From Acidobacteriota bacterium (lineage in GTDB: Bacteria; Acidobacteriota; Polarisedimenticolia; JACPZX01): a stretch of 64,000 nt of DNA. Numbering within the stretch: position 1 is the first letter of the stretch; each line of letters begins with the position of its first letter. The stretch lies in the NCBI GenBank assembly GCA_016195325.1, contig JACPZX010000075.1, positions 1-64,000 of the forward strand. The letters are read 5' to 3'. The translations under genes were made by a program, and so were the position numbers. The notes beneath the pieces are model-generated. The model saw only the letters and a program-made list of their open reading frames with translations. It ran no database searches and was not told where the DNA came from. Positions 29,228-38,833 of the stretch are shown here, piece after piece.

Positions 29228-31798
29228 TCACGACCCGGGGGAGCTCGCGATTTTCTTCGCCTCCTCGACGACGGCGGCGAACCGGGGATCTCCGTGGAGC
29301 GACCGGAACTCCGTAGCCACCTCCACCTTGCGCGCGAACTGGGGATCGAGCCCCGCGTCGAAGGCCTTCCGGAGATCTGCGAACGCGGCGTCCGTCGCGC
29401 CCCGGACCGCGGCGACGCCGGCCAGTCCGTAGAAGGTGAGACCGATCTCGGCCCGATCGGTGTCGGGGACGCGCTGCTGGATCGCGAGCGCGTCGTTCAG
29501 GAGCTTTTCGGCCTCGTCGAGACGAGCTTGTCCCCGAAGGCACTCGGCCAGATCGATCATCGTGCGCACCGCCTCGGGGCTCTCGGGCCCGAGCGCGCGG
29601 CGGCGGCGCTCGAGGGTCTCGCGGTAGAGCGGCTCGGCGTCGGCGCGCTTCCCGTCGGTGTCGTAGACGTTCGCGAGAGTGTTCATCGAGGTCAGCGTTT
29701 CGGGATGATCGGGGCCGAGGACGCGCCGGCGCCCGTCGAGGGTCTCCCGGCCCAGCGCCTCGGCCTCCGCGAACCGCTCCTCTTCGTAGTACACCTCGAC
29801 CAGGCTGCTCATCGCCTCGAAGGTGTCGGGATGATCGGGGCCGACGACGCGCCGGCGAAGGTCGAGGCACTCGCGAAAGAGTTTCTCGGCGTCGGCGAGA
29901 TGCCCCTGGCGCTCCGTGACGATGGCCAGGTTCAGCAGGGACTTCAGGCTGTCCGGGTGGTCCTCACCTGAGATGCGGCGGCGGAGCTCGAGCGTGTCCT
30001 TGAAGAGCTTCTCGGCCTCGGCGAACTTCCCCTCGTCCATGTACACGAGGCCGAGGTTGTTCATCGGCCCCAGCGTGTCGGGATGGCCCGAACCCTTCGT
30101 GCGGCGGCTGAGAGCGAGCGACTCGGTGAGGAGCTTCTCGGCGTCTTTGAGGTGCCCCTGGTACCACGCGGCGACGGCGATGTTGCTGAGGGTGCGCGCC
30201 AGATCGGGGTGCTCGGGGCCGAGGGCGCGGCGCTGCCCCTCGAGGACCTCGCGCCCCACTTTCTCCGCTTCGGCGTAGTGGCCCCGCTGGGCCAGAACGA
30301 TCCCGACCTCCTGCATCGCCTTCAGCGTGTCGGGGCTCTCCGGGCCGAGCGCTCGCCCGTACGTCGCGGCCGACTGCTCGAGGAGCGGCTGGGCCTTCGA
30401 GAAGAGGCCGAGCCCCCGGTAGACCGTCCCGATCGTGCCGAGCAGCCGGGCCTTCAGCTCGGGATCGTCGGCGAGCCCCGTCTCAATCTCATTCGAGGCC
30501 TTCTCGAGAATCTCGCGCGCCGTCACGCTGTTCCCGCGCGCCTCGCTGGGGTCCGACACCCGGAACATCCCGGCCATGAAGTCCGACACCCGCTTGAAGG
30601 CCGCCGCCTCGCGGTTCGCGCGATCGCGCTCGACCGCGATCCTTCGGGCCTGCACCGCCATGCTCGCCGCGAAGGCGAGGAGGACGACGGCGAGGAGGGT
30701 GGCCACCGAGGCGCCGACCCGGTGGCGCCTCAGGAACGTGCGCGCGAGATACGCGCGGCTGGGCGCGCGCGCCGCGATCGGCTGGGACGTCAGGTAGCGC
30801 TCGATGTCCTCGCCGAGGGCCGCGGCGCTCTGGTACCTGCGATCCGCCTCCTTCTCGAGCGACTTGCCGACGATCGTCTCGAGGTCGCGGTCGAGCCTGG
30901 AGGTGCCGCGCCACGCCTCGCGCAGCGGTCGCGGCGGCTCGTCGCAGACGACGCGCACGGCCTCGGTCAGGGGCGCCCCCTTCAGCTCGTGCGGGCGGCT
31001 CCGCGTGAGGATCTCGTAGAGGACCACCCCGAGCGAGTAGATGTCGGTGCGGTGGTCGATCGTGCGCGGCTCGCCGCGCGCCTGCTCCGGGCTCATGTAC
31101 TGCGGCGTCCCCCGGACGACGCCGACGAGGGTGAGGATCCCCCCGCCGTCCTCGTCGGCCCCCGCGAGGCGCGCCAGGCCGAAGTCGAGGATCTTGACCG
31201 CCGGCGCCGGCGGGCCGGAGCCGCCGGTGGTGCTCACCGCCTCGCTCGTGACGATGAGGTTGGACGGCTTGAGGTCGCGGTGGATGACACCGCGCTGGTG
31301 GGCGTAATTGACCGCGTCGCAGATCGAGCGGAAGATCCTGAGCCGGAGCGTCATCTCGTCGCGGGTGACCGGGGAGGGGCGTTTCGCCAGCCACTCGTCG
31401 AGCATCTCGCCGCGGACGAGCTCCATCGCGAAGAAGCCGTGCCCGTCGCCGGTGCGCCCCGACTCGTAGATGGCGGCGATGCCGGGATGCTTGAGCCTCC
31501 CGAGCATCTCCGCCTCGCGCTGGAACATGAGGGCCCGGAGCGGGTCGAAGGCCTGCGCCTGCCGCACGACCTTCACCGCGACGCGGCGGCGGGGGCTCTG
31601 CTGCTCCGCCTCCCAGACGACGCCCATCCCCCCTTCGCCGAGGAGGCCGATGATGTGGTAGCCGCCGATCGAGTCGGGCATCGGGAAGGGGAGCGCGGGA
31701 GCTCCGGACCCCAGCGTCGTGCGGGATTCGATCCCCCCCGACGTCACCGTGGGCGTGGCGTCGTTCGGTGGCGGCGTGTCGATGGGGCGGTCCGTCAA
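29228..31798 (-). CDS. Ser/Thr protein kinase with kinesin-light-chain-type TPR domain
   Basis: The 856-residue protein has a cytoplasmic kinase domain in residues about 45-320, with GEGGMGVVWEAE, VAVKVVRQ, HRDLKPSN, DFGLARL and SPEQARGEP. One membrane helix near residue 370 follows. The C-terminal half carries about seven 42-residue repeats of the kinesin-light-chain TPR type (GPDHPDT, then AEAEKL), likely a protein-binding platform. The start is TTG, with GGAGAG 7 bases upstream. It is convergent with the propeller kinase and divergent from the Cys-rich secreted protein. Substrate and ligand are unknown. Confidence 0.92.
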   Translation of the reverse strand: MTDRPIDTPPPNDATPTVTSGGIESRTTLGSGAPALPFPMPDSIGGYHIIGLLGEGGMGVVWEAEQQSPRRRVAVKVVRQAQAFDPLRALMFQREAEMLGRLKHPGIAAIYESGRTGDGHGFFAMELVRGEMLDEWLAKRPSPVTRDEMTLRLRIFRSICDAVNYAHQRGVIHRDLKPSNLIVTSEAVSTTGGSGPPAPAVKILDFGLARLAGADEDGGGILTLVGVVRGTPQYMSPEQARGEPRTIDHRTDIYSLGVVLYEILTRSRPHELKGAPLTEAVRVVCDEPPRPLREAWRGTSRLDRDLETIVGKSLEKEADRRYQSAAALGEDIERYLTSQPIAARAPSRAYLARTFLRRHRVGASVATLLAVVLLAFAASMAVQARRIAVERDRANREAAAFKRVSDFMAGMFRVSDPSEARGNSVTAREILEKASNEIETGLADDPELKARLLGTIGTVYRGLGLFSKAQPLLEQSAATYGRALGPESPDTLKAMQEVGIVLAQRGHYAEAEKVGREVLEGQRRALGPEHPDLARTLSNIAVAAWYQGHLKDAEKLLTESLALSRRTKGSGHPDTLGPMNNLGLVYMDEGKFAEAEKLFKDTLELRRRISGEDHPDSLKSLLNLAIVTERQGHLADAEKLFRECLDLRRRVVGPDHPDTFEAMSSLVEVYYEEERFAEAEALGRETLDGRRRVLGPDHPETLTSMNTLANVYDTDGKRADAEPLYRETLERRRRALGPESPEAVRTMIDLAECLRGQARLDEAEKLLNDALAIQQRVPDTDRAEIGLTFYGLAGVAAVRGATDAAFADLRKAFDAGLDPQFARKVEVATEFRSLHGDPRFAAVVEEAKKIASSPGS
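29470..30360. repeat. 126-base repeats encoding kinesin-light-chain TPR units
   Basis: About seven tandem 42-codon units lie inside the kinase gene, each with a G-P/E-x-HPDT turn and an EAEKL helix. The similarity is visible at the DNA level (repeated cggggccgag-type words), so unit number could vary by recombination. Confidence 0.7.
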
Positions 31799-31891
31799 GA
31801 CGGCACTCTCCGGTGCGGGGCCGGGTGGCGCGGGTCGGTGCGCGCGCGAAGGCCGGCAAGCCTACCACCGACTTCGCCGCCCTTTATAATG

Positions 31892-31920
31892 TTGACTCAG
31901 CATCAGGATCGCGGTATACC
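31892..31920 (+). promoter_or_regulatory. Near-consensus sigma-70 promoter of the Cys-rich secreted protein
   Basis: TTGACT (31892-31897), a 17-base spacer and TATACC (31915-31920) form one of the best sigma-70-type promoters in the window. It predicts a start near 31927 and a 45-base leader ending in AGGAGG before the ATG at 31972. A TATAAT at 31885-31890 just upstream may belong to another start. Confidence 0.6.
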
Positions 31921-31971
31921 TCTGGCGACGAGGCATTCGTCCCAGACGTCCGGATTCAGGAGGGCCTCATC

Positions 31972-33846
31972 ATGGCGATCCTGCACCGTGTCCGCTGGCC
32001 GCTCGGTCTCACCCTCTCGTTTCTCCTCGGCGCCTCGGTCGCCGCCGCAAGTTGCCTCGACTTCGGCGGGTTCGCCATCTTCCAGTGCGCCGACCTGGGC
32101 TACTTCGCGCCGCCCCCGTGGCAGGTGACGAGCGACGCGAACGGGGTCGTCACCAACGGATCCATCGCATTCTGGCAGATAGGGTTCGGCAATCGGAGCG
32201 TGAGCCCGGCCGGCGGAAACTCCGGAACCGGAATGGCCAGCGCGACGGCGTTCAGCGGAAACGACTCCGGGTCCTGGCTCCCCCAGTTCCTCGACGCCCG
32301 CACCGCGACGCAGTTCTTCCAGATCCCGCCGGGCGCCACGTGTCTCGGGAGCAACAACTGGGGGAATGGCGGCATCGACGGGTGCATGGACGACGTGCGG
32401 GACACGTCCCTCCCGTTCGCAGACGACGGCATGCTCAATCCGTACGCCGACATGCAGCAGGCCCACTACAGTTACTTCGGGGAGTACTCGCGGATGTGGC
32501 AGCAGGACTACCCGATGGCGGTGCTCCTCCGGGGGCCGGCCGCTCACGTCGGGTGCGATCACACGCCGATCTGCGCGGGCGCCACGAGCACCGCGTGCAC
32601 CTCGGGACCTCGCGCCGGCCAATCGTGCTTCTTCGAGAGCGACTGCGATTTCTGCCCGGCCGGGCCGAATGCGGGCATGACGTGCGCGGATGACGCGAAG
32701 TGCGCGGACGGCAGCGTCTCCCGGTACTTCGCCTTTGCCGCCATCGCCTCGATGAAGCGGAACAACGACGGCACCGGACACAACGGTCCTTGCGCTTCGG
32801 TCAATCCCGGAACGAACCCGGCCCCCTGCGACTTCCGACCGGGCCATTTCTTTTTCAAGGACATCGTCAACGGGGGGACGAACGCGAGCACCGGCCTGCC
32901 GAACGTGATCCCCTGGCAGGAGGCACCCACGCCGCAGCTCGCCTGCGTGTCGGGTTGCTCGGGAGTCGGTCCGAGGACCGTCAACGCCTCGTGGACCCCG
33001 AACGTCCTCTACCACGACGGCTCGATCCGTCCGAGCACGAACCCGACGCTGGCGCCCGCGGATCCGACGCGCGCCGCGGGGACGGGTGTCCTCGATCTGA
33101 ACGCGAAGTTCCCGCTCATCCGCTACAGGATGGAGGCGGCGCCGGTCACCTGCGCCAACGTCGACGCGAACGGCCTCGTGCAGCCGGCGACGATGACGTG
33201 GACGCCCGTCGGATCCGAGACGTCGGCCCCCTCGCTCAGCGGCCTCACCGTGTCGGCCGACGCCTGCTTCCGGCTGCGGGTTCTCTTCGGCAAGAAGCCC
33301 GAGACCTCTGGCGTATCGATTCCGAACTGCCGCCTCGGAAAGTGCGGCGATCTCGGGTACGACGCCGTGAGGGTCGATTCAGGGGCCGTTCAGTGCGTGA
33401 ACGCCTCGACCCCGAACCCGGTGGGCGCTCCTCTCGACGCCGACGGGGACGGAGCGACGGGGTGCGGAAACTACGACTGCAACGACGCCGATGCGGGGTC
33501 CTTCGCGCCGCCCGTCGCCGTGGTGCTCATGGACATCGAGGACCTCCCCGGCGACGGCCTCAGGTATCACTGGGTGGACCAGGGGTCGACCGCGGGGATG
33601 GGAACCCACTACGACGTCTTCGGACGATCCGGCGCGGATTATCCGCTCGGGAATTTCGCGGCCGGGTCGTGCCTCGCCGACAACGTGGCGACGTCGTACT
33701 TCGACTACCCGGGAGCCGGCCCGGCGCCGGGGCAGGCGACGTATTTCATGATCCGCGGGCAGAACGGCTGCGCCGGAGGCACCGGGACGTACGGAAACCA
33801 GAGCCGAGACACCGGCGCGGCGCAGAGCCCGCAGCACTGCGACTAG
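31972..33846 (+). CDS. Large exported Cys-rich protein with calcium-binding-type repeat
   Basis: The 624-residue protein has a signal peptide (residues 1-27, ending in VAAAS). The long body is rich in Cys, Gly, Asn and aromatic residues, with many paired Cys in loops such as CTSGPRAGQSC and CDFCPAGPNAG. Near residue 490 a DADGDGATGCGNYDCND segment resembles thrombospondin type 3 or MopE-type calcium loops. No catalytic motif is visible. The ATG at 31972 is set by AGGAGG 8 bases upstream and the signal peptide; the open frame before it is not coding. It has its own strong promoter. A cell-surface or extracellular structural role is likely but unproven. Confidence 0.75.
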   Translation: MAILHRVRWPLGLTLSFLLGASVAAASCLDFGGFAIFQCADLGYFAPPPWQVTSDANGVVTNGSIAFWQIGFGNRSVSPAGGNSGTGMASATAFSGNDSGSWLPQFLDARTATQFFQIPPGATCLGSNNWGNGGIDGCMDDVRDTSLPFADDGMLNPYADMQQAHYSYFGEYSRMWQQDYPMAVLLRGPAAHVGCDHTPICAGATSTACTSGPRAGQSCFFESDCDFCPAGPNAGMTCADDAKCADGSVSRYFAFAAIASMKRNNDGTGHNGPCASVNPGTNPAPCDFRPGHFFFKDIVNGGTNASTGLPNVIPWQEAPTPQLACVSGCSGVGPRTVNASWTPNVLYHDGSIRPSTNPTLAPADPTRAAGTGVLDLNAKFPLIRYRMEAAPVTCANVDANGLVQPATMTWTPVGSETSAPSLSGLTVSADACFRLRVLFGKKPETSGVSIPNCRLGKCGDLGYDAVRVDSGAVQCVNASTPNPVGAPLDADGDGATGCGNYDCNDADAGSFAPPVAVVLMDIEDLPGDGLRYHWVDQGSTAGMGTHYDVFGRSGADYPLGNFAAGSCLADNVATSYFDYPGAGPAPGQATYFMIRGQNGCAGGTGTYGNQSRDTGAAQSPQHCD

Positions 33847-34197
33847 GGACCTCGCGCTCGCGGCGCCGACGGGCGCGGCGCCATCCGCCACCTGACACCG
33901 CTCGTCCGAGCCCGGCCGCCGCCTCGAGCCGAGCTCCATCTCGCCGCGCCTAGATCTCGCCCGAGCGTCATCCAGCGTCGACGGAGGGGCCTTTTTCGCC
34001 TCGCCCTCCCGCCTCCAGGACGAACCCGATCCGAGAAGACGCGGAATCCCCGGCCAATCGGAACTGGATGAATCCCCGAGAACAAATAATCTTTCTCCGA
34101 TGTCCGCCGACGCCCCTGCAGGTCGGACGAACTCTTCCGAATTCATGGTGTTGGGGGCGTGAAGAGGCTCGCGAGGCGGGCTGAAAGGTCGAGATCG
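33847..34197. other. Intergenic leader before the TonB-receptor operon
   Basis: This 351-base gap holds no supported gene. It contains a GGCGCC-N9-GGCGCC inverted repeat (33862-33882) without a T-tract just after the upstream stop. It also has an AT-rich patch around 34080-34095 and a small TCGGA/TCCGA hairpin (34123-34140). No riboswitch consensus was recognised. The operon promoter is probably here, but I cannot place it confidently. Confidence 0.5.
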
Positions 34198-36201
34198 ATG
34201 AAGTCATCGAGCCCCGCCGTTCTCGCGTTCCTCGTGGTGTCTCTCACGTTGCTGATCCCCGGCTCCGTTCCGGCCGAGACGAAACCCGGCGGAGCGACCT
34301 CCGCCGCTCTCGACGACGAGTTCGCCGTCGTCGACGAGACGACCGTCACCGCTGCCGCCAAGCACGTCCAGCTTCTCAGCGAAGCGCCCTCCTCGGTGAC
34401 GGTCATCACCTCCGAGGAGATCGAGCGGTTCGGCTACCTGACGCTCGGCGACCTGCTCGACTCGGTGCGCAGCTTCTACGTCTCCAACGATCGCAACTAC
34501 TCGTACGTCGGCGTGCGCGGCTTCGGCCGGCCGGGCGATTACAACTCCCGGGTTCTCTTCCTCCTCGACGGGCATCCCATCAACGAAAACGTCTACGACT
34601 CGGCCGCAGCCATCGGGCCCGACACGGGGCTGGACCTGGGGACGGTCGATCGGGTCGAGATCGTCCGAGGCCCCGGCTCCACGCTGTACGGCACGAACGC
34701 GGTCTTCGCGGTGATCAACGTCATCACGCGCAAGGGATCCGAGATCAGCGGCCTCCGCCCGGAACTCATCGGCGGCAACCGGGGCAGGTACGGATCCGCC
34801 GTCAGCTACGGCACGCGGACCGCGGGTGGGTCCGACTACCGGATCTCGGGGGCGATTCTGGATGCGCGCGGCGAGAACCTGTACTTTCCGCAGTTCGACT
34901 CCCCGGCGAGCAACTTCGGATGGGCGCGGGATCTCGATCGGGAGACGACGCACCAGGAGTCCCTCCGATGGGACCGGGGCGACTTCAGCGTGCTCGCGTT
35001 CAACGACAGCCGCGCGAAGCAGGTCCCGACCGCCTCTTTCGGCACGGCGTTCGGCGACGGCTCGTTGTACACGCGAGACACTTCGTCCCTCGTTGACGTG
35101 CACTACGTCCACAGGCTCGGCCGATCGGTCGAAATCACCGCGCGCGGCTACTCCGACTGGTATGCGACCCACGGTGCCTATCCATACAGCGGCCCGCCCA
35201 CGGTCCTGAACGACGACTCCGGCTCGGCCTGGTGGACCGGCGAGGAGGTGAGCCTCGCCTGGCAGAGCACCCCTTCGCATCGCCTGACGGTGAGTCAGAG
35301 CTACGAGGCGACGTTCAGCGCGAAGATGCTCAACTTCGATCGGGCGCCGTACTTCAAGTACCTCGACACCACGACCCAATTCAACCAGTGGGCCCTCTTC
35401 GTCCAGGACGAATGGAAGATCTCGCGCATGTTCTCGCTCGACCTCGGCTCGCGTCTCGATCACCACGACGATTTCGGCCTCGCTCTCAACCCTCGGGCCG
35501 CCGCGTTTCTGCACTTCTCGCCGGCTTCGACCCTGAAGCTCCTCGCGGGCTCGGCCTACCGGGCCCCGAACGTCTACGAGCGTTTCTACGTGGACGGGGT
35601 GAGCCTGGAGACCCCGGCCCGTCTCGTCCCCGAGCGGGTCGTGAGTTACGAGGCGACCTACGAGCAAAGGCTGGGCGTCGCTGAGACGCTTTCGGTGACC
35701 GCCTTCAGAAACGACGTGACGGATCTCATCACGCCCGTCCTGCGGCCGAGCGGACTCTCTCGTTTCGAGAACGTCGACAGCGCGCGAACGGAAGGGGTGG
35801 AGGCCGAAGGCCGCGTCGCCCTCGGGTCGGGGCTCCTCGCGTTCGCCAGCGCGAGCTACACGAGCGGGGTGGACGGCGACGGATCGTGGCTGACCAACTC
35901 GCCTCGGCAGATTGTCAAGTCGGGCGTCTCGGTTCCGATCCTGGAGCGGAGCCTGTTCGCATCCACCGAGATCCTGTACGCCGGGGAGAGGCGAACGCTC
36001 GCGGGCGACAGAACGCCTCCCTTCGAGACCGTCAACTTCACACTCCTGTACCGGCTGAACGTGAATTCAGCGAGCCTGTCGATGACCGTCTCCAACCTGC
36101 TCAACCGGGATAACTTCGTCCCCGGTTCGTTCGAGCACACGCAGGATCAGATCGTCCAGCCCGGCCGCTGGGTCGTCCTCAAGTTTCTCGAGACGTTTTG
36201 A
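34198..36201 (+). CDS. TonB-dependent outer-membrane receptor
   Basis: The 667-residue protein has a signal peptide, a plug domain (residues about 35-160) and a 22-strand-type barrel. The plug includes an ETTVTAA TonB-box-like start, SSVTVITSEEI, GVRGFGRPG, LFLLDGHPINE and GPGSTLYGTNA. The chain ends in an aromatic (LKFLETF), as outer-membrane proteins do. The ATG at 34198 starts the signal peptide; a GTG at 34159 is possible. It heads a four-gene overlapping operon with a periplasmic binding protein and two histidine kinases. The receptor may thus serve sensing as well as uptake. The ligand is unknown. Confidence 0.9.
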   Translation: MKSSSPAVLAFLVVSLTLLIPGSVPAETKPGGATSAALDDEFAVVDETTVTAAAKHVQLLSEAPSSVTVITSEEIERFGYLTLGDLLDSVRSFYVSNDRNYSYVGVRGFGRPGDYNSRVLFLLDGHPINENVYDSAAAIGPDTGLDLGTVDRVEIVRGPGSTLYGTNAVFAVINVITRKGSEISGLRPELIGGNRGRYGSAVSYGTRTAGGSDYRISGAILDARGENLYFPQFDSPASNFGWARDLDRETTHQESLRWDRGDFSVLAFNDSRAKQVPTASFGTAFGDGSLYTRDTSSLVDVHYVHRLGRSVEITARGYSDWYATHGAYPYSGPPTVLNDDSGSAWWTGEEVSLAWQSTPSHRLTVSQSYEATFSAKMLNFDRAPYFKYLDTTTQFNQWALFVQDEWKISRMFSLDLGSRLDHHDDFGLALNPRAAAFLHFSPASTLKLLAGSAYRAPNVYERFYVDGVSLETPARLVPERVVSYEATYEQRLGVAETLSVTAFRNDVTDLITPVLRPSGLSRFENVDSARTEGVEAEGRVALGSGLLAFASASYTSGVDGDGSWLTNSPRQIVKSGVSVPILERSLFASTEILYAGERRTLAGDRTPPFETVNFTLLYRLNVNSASLSMTVSNLLNRDNFVPGSFEHTQDQIVQPGRWVVLKFLETF

Positions 36202-36218
36202 CGGAGGCCAGTCGGTCG

Positions 36219-37145
36219 ATGCGACGCGTCCTGCCGGTGTCGGTGTTGCTTCTTGCGGTGGGATTCTCACCCGCCCCGGGGGCCGCGATCCGGGCGGGCG
36301 GCCGCGGTGTCGTGATCGCGCTGAGCCAGGACCTGGCGCCCTACCGCGCAGCGGTCGACGCTTTCAGGGCCGAAACAGGGTCGCCCGTCGTCGTCATGAG
36401 CCTGAAAGGTGACGTGGCCGAAGGGGCATGGGTGCTTCGCGAGATTCGGGAGCAGAAGCCCGACGCGGTTCTCACCGTGGGCTCGTTGGCGACGGAGATT
36501 CTCGCTCCGCAGATTCCCGACATCCCCGTCGTGTTCTGCATGGCGATGGGAGTTTCGGAGTCGGTCCTGAGCGCGAAGAACGTCTCGGGAATCTCGCTCA
36601 ACGTCGACCCGGAGACCCAGTTCCGGGCGCTGAGGCGGGCGCTTCCCGGGGTCACGACCGTCGGCGTCGTCTTCGACCCCGCCCATTCCGCGAGCCTGAT
36701 CGAGGACGCGGGCAGGAAGGCGAAGCTCCTCGGCCTCGACTTGATCCCCCGGCCCGTCTCGAGCGCGAACGACGTCCCGGGCGTCGTCCGCGACCTCGTG
36801 GGCAAGGTTCAGGCCCTCTGGCTGATCCCCGACAGCACGTGCTTCAGCAGGGAATCGTTCCAGTTCGTGCTCAACCTCTCGCTCGAAGTGAAGGTTCCCC
36901 TCCTCGTCTTCTCCGAAGCCTACGTGAGCGCGGGGGCCCTTCTCTCGCTCTCTCCCGACTACGCGGAGATCGGCCGCCAGGCGGCGCGGATGTTGAGGAG
37001 AGTCAACGTCCAGGGGGCGCTCGCCGGAGATCGCGTGGAGGCGCCGGAGCACCCTCGCCTCGTCATCAATCGCCGGACGGAAGGAACTCTCAATCTCTCG
37101 ATAGCTCCCGAGACCCTTCGTGCCGCGGATCGGATCGTCGAGTGA
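36219..37145 (+). CDS. Periplasmic substrate-binding protein (ABC_sub_bind family)
   Basis: The 308-residue protein has a signal peptide and the two-lobed fold of the ABC_sub_bind family. Typical words are DAVLTVGSLATEIL, IPVVFCMAMGVS, GVVFDPAHS and LWLIPDST. No ABC permease or ATPase gene is nearby, so it is more likely a sensor subunit for the kinases that follow. The ATG at 36219 has GGAGG 11 bases upstream. The TTG overlapping the receptor stop at 36198 would place that site inside the gene and is rejected. The last codon overlaps the kinase start as GTGA. Confidence 0.85.
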   Translation: MRRVLPVSVLLLAVGFSPAPGAAIRAGGRGVVIALSQDLAPYRAAVDAFRAETGSPVVVMSLKGDVAEGAWVLREIREQKPDAVLTVGSLATEILAPQIPDIPVVFCMAMGVSESVLSAKNVSGISLNVDPETQFRALRRALPGVTTVGVVFDPAHSASLIEDAGRKAKLLGLDLIPRPVSSANDVPGVVRDLVGKVQALWLIPDSTCFSRESFQFVLNLSLEVKVPLLVFSEAYVSAGALLSLSPDYAEIGRQAARMLRRVNVQGALAGDRVEAPEHPRLVINRRTEGTLNLSIAPETLRAADRIVE

Positions 37146-38833
37146 GCGCCGCGCGGGGAGTGAGGCTCCCGATCCTGCGGTTTTCCCTCCGGGCGAGATT
37201 CCTCGCTCTCTTCTTTCTCCTCGTCGTCCCCACCAGCGCGGGAACGGGCTGGTATCTGTACGATGAGTCCCGGCAGTCCCTCGCGGACCAGGTGGAGGGG
37301 CGCGTCCGGACGATTGCGTGGGCGCTCGCGTTCACGTCCCGCTACGCCGTCATGACCCGCGACGGAGTCGTGCTGGCGGAGATCGCGGACCGTGCCTTCG
37401 ACGACAGGGACATCGTGCACATCGCGTTCTCCGATCACGGCGGGGAGATTCTTCTCGAGAGATGGAAGCCGGGGTACGGGTCGGCGGCGGATCCATCGCG
37501 GGAACCGGACGCGAGCCTCTTCGAGGTCGAGATGCTGATCAACTCCCGATCCCGCGCTGGAGCGGCCCGCGTCGATCCCGAGGTCGAGGCGACGTTCGGT
37601 GTTCCGGCGCAGGGGAGGGTCGATCTGGACGGAACGGTCCGGGTCGGGTTGAGCCGGCGCCACATGGAGGACGGGTTGCGCCGGGCGCTCCGATCCGCCG
37701 TGGGTCTCTTCACGCTCTCCGTCGCCTTCGGCTCCCTGGTCGTTCTCGTGTCCCTCCGATACCTGATTCACCCGATCGAGCGGCTGTCCGAGCGCCTGTC
37801 CCGCGTCGCCGCGGGCGATTTCAATTCCCGCGTGCCCGAGACCTGGGCCGGCGAGATCGGGCGCCTCGCGCGCTCCTTCAACCAGATGGCCGAGAGCCTC
37901 CAGCTCTCCCGGGCCGCGACGAAGGAAGCGCAGGAGGCACTCTTGCAGTCCAGCCGTCTGGCGGCGGTCGGGGAGGTCGCCGGCCAGGCGGCCCACGAAA
38001 TCCTCAATCCCATCGCCGCGGTCTACGGCCGGCTCGAGAACGAGCGGCACGAGTTGGGAAGCCATCACGGTCCGCTTCTTCAAGTCCTCGAGCAAATCGT
38101 GGAGGGGTGGTCGGAGGAGTACCGATCGGGAGGCCTGCCCGCGCTGGAGGCCTCTTTCAGGCGCCGGGTCCCGGGGCGTGACGGCTGCGGCACGGTTCCC
38201 CTCCTGGAAGAAGACCTCGACAACCTGAAGCGAATCCTCGGCGGCTTCAGGCGACTCCACGACCAGCGCGCCCATCAGATCGATTTTCTCCTCAAGGAGA
38301 TCGAGCGTGTCACCAGAATCGTCGAGGGCATGAGATCGATGAGCCGATCCGCGATCACGCTGGAGGAACTCGACGTGGCCCAGGTTGTCGAAGAGTCGAT
38401 CGAGGTCCTCCGCGATCCCATCGAGAAGCGGGCGATCCGCGTCGAGATGGCGAAAGAGCGCGCGGCGTTGAGAGTCCGGGCCGATCGCGGCGAGCTCGTG
38501 CAGATCTTCACGAACCTGCTCCGAAACGCGATGCAGGCCATCGACGCGGCCCGCGCCCGCGGCGAGGGGGAGATCCTGATCGAGATCGTCGACAGTCCGA
38601 GGTTCATCGAGGTTCGCGTTCAGGACAACGGCGCGGGCATCGCGTTGGATCATCAGGCCAAACTGTTCGAGACCACGTTCACGACCAAGGGGCCCAGGGA
38701 GGGAACCGGACTCGGACTCGGGATCTGCCGCCGTCTCGCCCGGCGAACTCGTGGCGACGTCCGCTTGGGATGGAGCGCGCCGACCAAGGGTACGAAGATG
38801 ATCGTCGAACTGCCGAGGAGTGACGCCGCATGA
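37142..38833 (+). CDS. Membrane histidine kinase (HAMP, HisKA, HATPase)
   Basis: The 563-residue sensor has two membrane helices (about residues 18-40 and 182-205) flanking a periplasmic domain, then a HAMP linker (HPIERLSERLSRVAAGDF). The His box is QAAHEILNP with His near residue 285. An unusual insertion of roughly 110 residues precedes the KEIERVTRIVEGMRSMSR part of the dimer helix. The ATPase has NLLRNAMQAI, DNGAGI and GTGLGLGI. The start is GTG within GTGA at the end of the binding-protein gene. The end overlaps the next gene as ATGA. Ligand-loaded binding protein is the probable stimulus. Confidence 0.88.
   Translation: MSAARGVRLPILRFSLRARFLALFFLLVVPTSAGTGWYLYDESRQSLADQVEGRVRTIAWALAFTSRYAVMTRDGVVLAEIADRAFDDRDIVHIAFSDHGGEILLERWKPGYGSAADPSREPDASLFEVEMLINSRSRAGAARVDPEVEATFGVPAQGRVDLDGTVRVGLSRRHMEDGLRRALRSAVGLFTLSVAFGSLVVLVSLRYLIHPIERLSERLSRVAAGDFNSRVPETWAGEIGRLARSFNQMAESLQLSRAATKEAQEALLQSSRLAAVGEVAGQAAHEILNPIAAVYGRLENERHELGSHHGPLLQVLEQIVEGWSEEYRSGGLPALEASFRRRVPGRDGCGTVPLLEEDLDNLKRILGGFRRLHDQRAHQIDFLLKEIERVTRIVEGMRSMSRSAITLEELDVAQVVEESIEVLRDPIEKRAIRVEMAKERAALRVRADRGELVQIFTNLLRNAMQAIDAARARGEGEILIEIVDSPRFIEVRVQDNGAGIALDHQAKLFETTFTTKGPREGTGLGLGICRRLARRTRGDVRLGWSAPTKGTKMIVELPRSDAA

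Noticed and set aside
29470-30360. CRISPR-like periodic repeat
   Set aside because: The 126-base periodicity is in frame and encodes 42-residue TPR units; there are no identical repeats with unique spacers.
33862-33882. GGCGCC inverted repeat as a rho-independent terminator
   Set aside because: The arms are short, the loop is 9 bases and no T-tract follows.
33847-34197. Cobalamin or other riboswitch before the TonB receptor
   Set aside because: None of the conserved boxes of known riboswitches could be recognised by eye; a covariance-model search would settle it.
36198-36218. TTG start overlapping the TonB receptor stop for the binding protein
   Set aside because: It would place the GGAGG ribosome site inside the coding region; the ATG at 36219 fits better.
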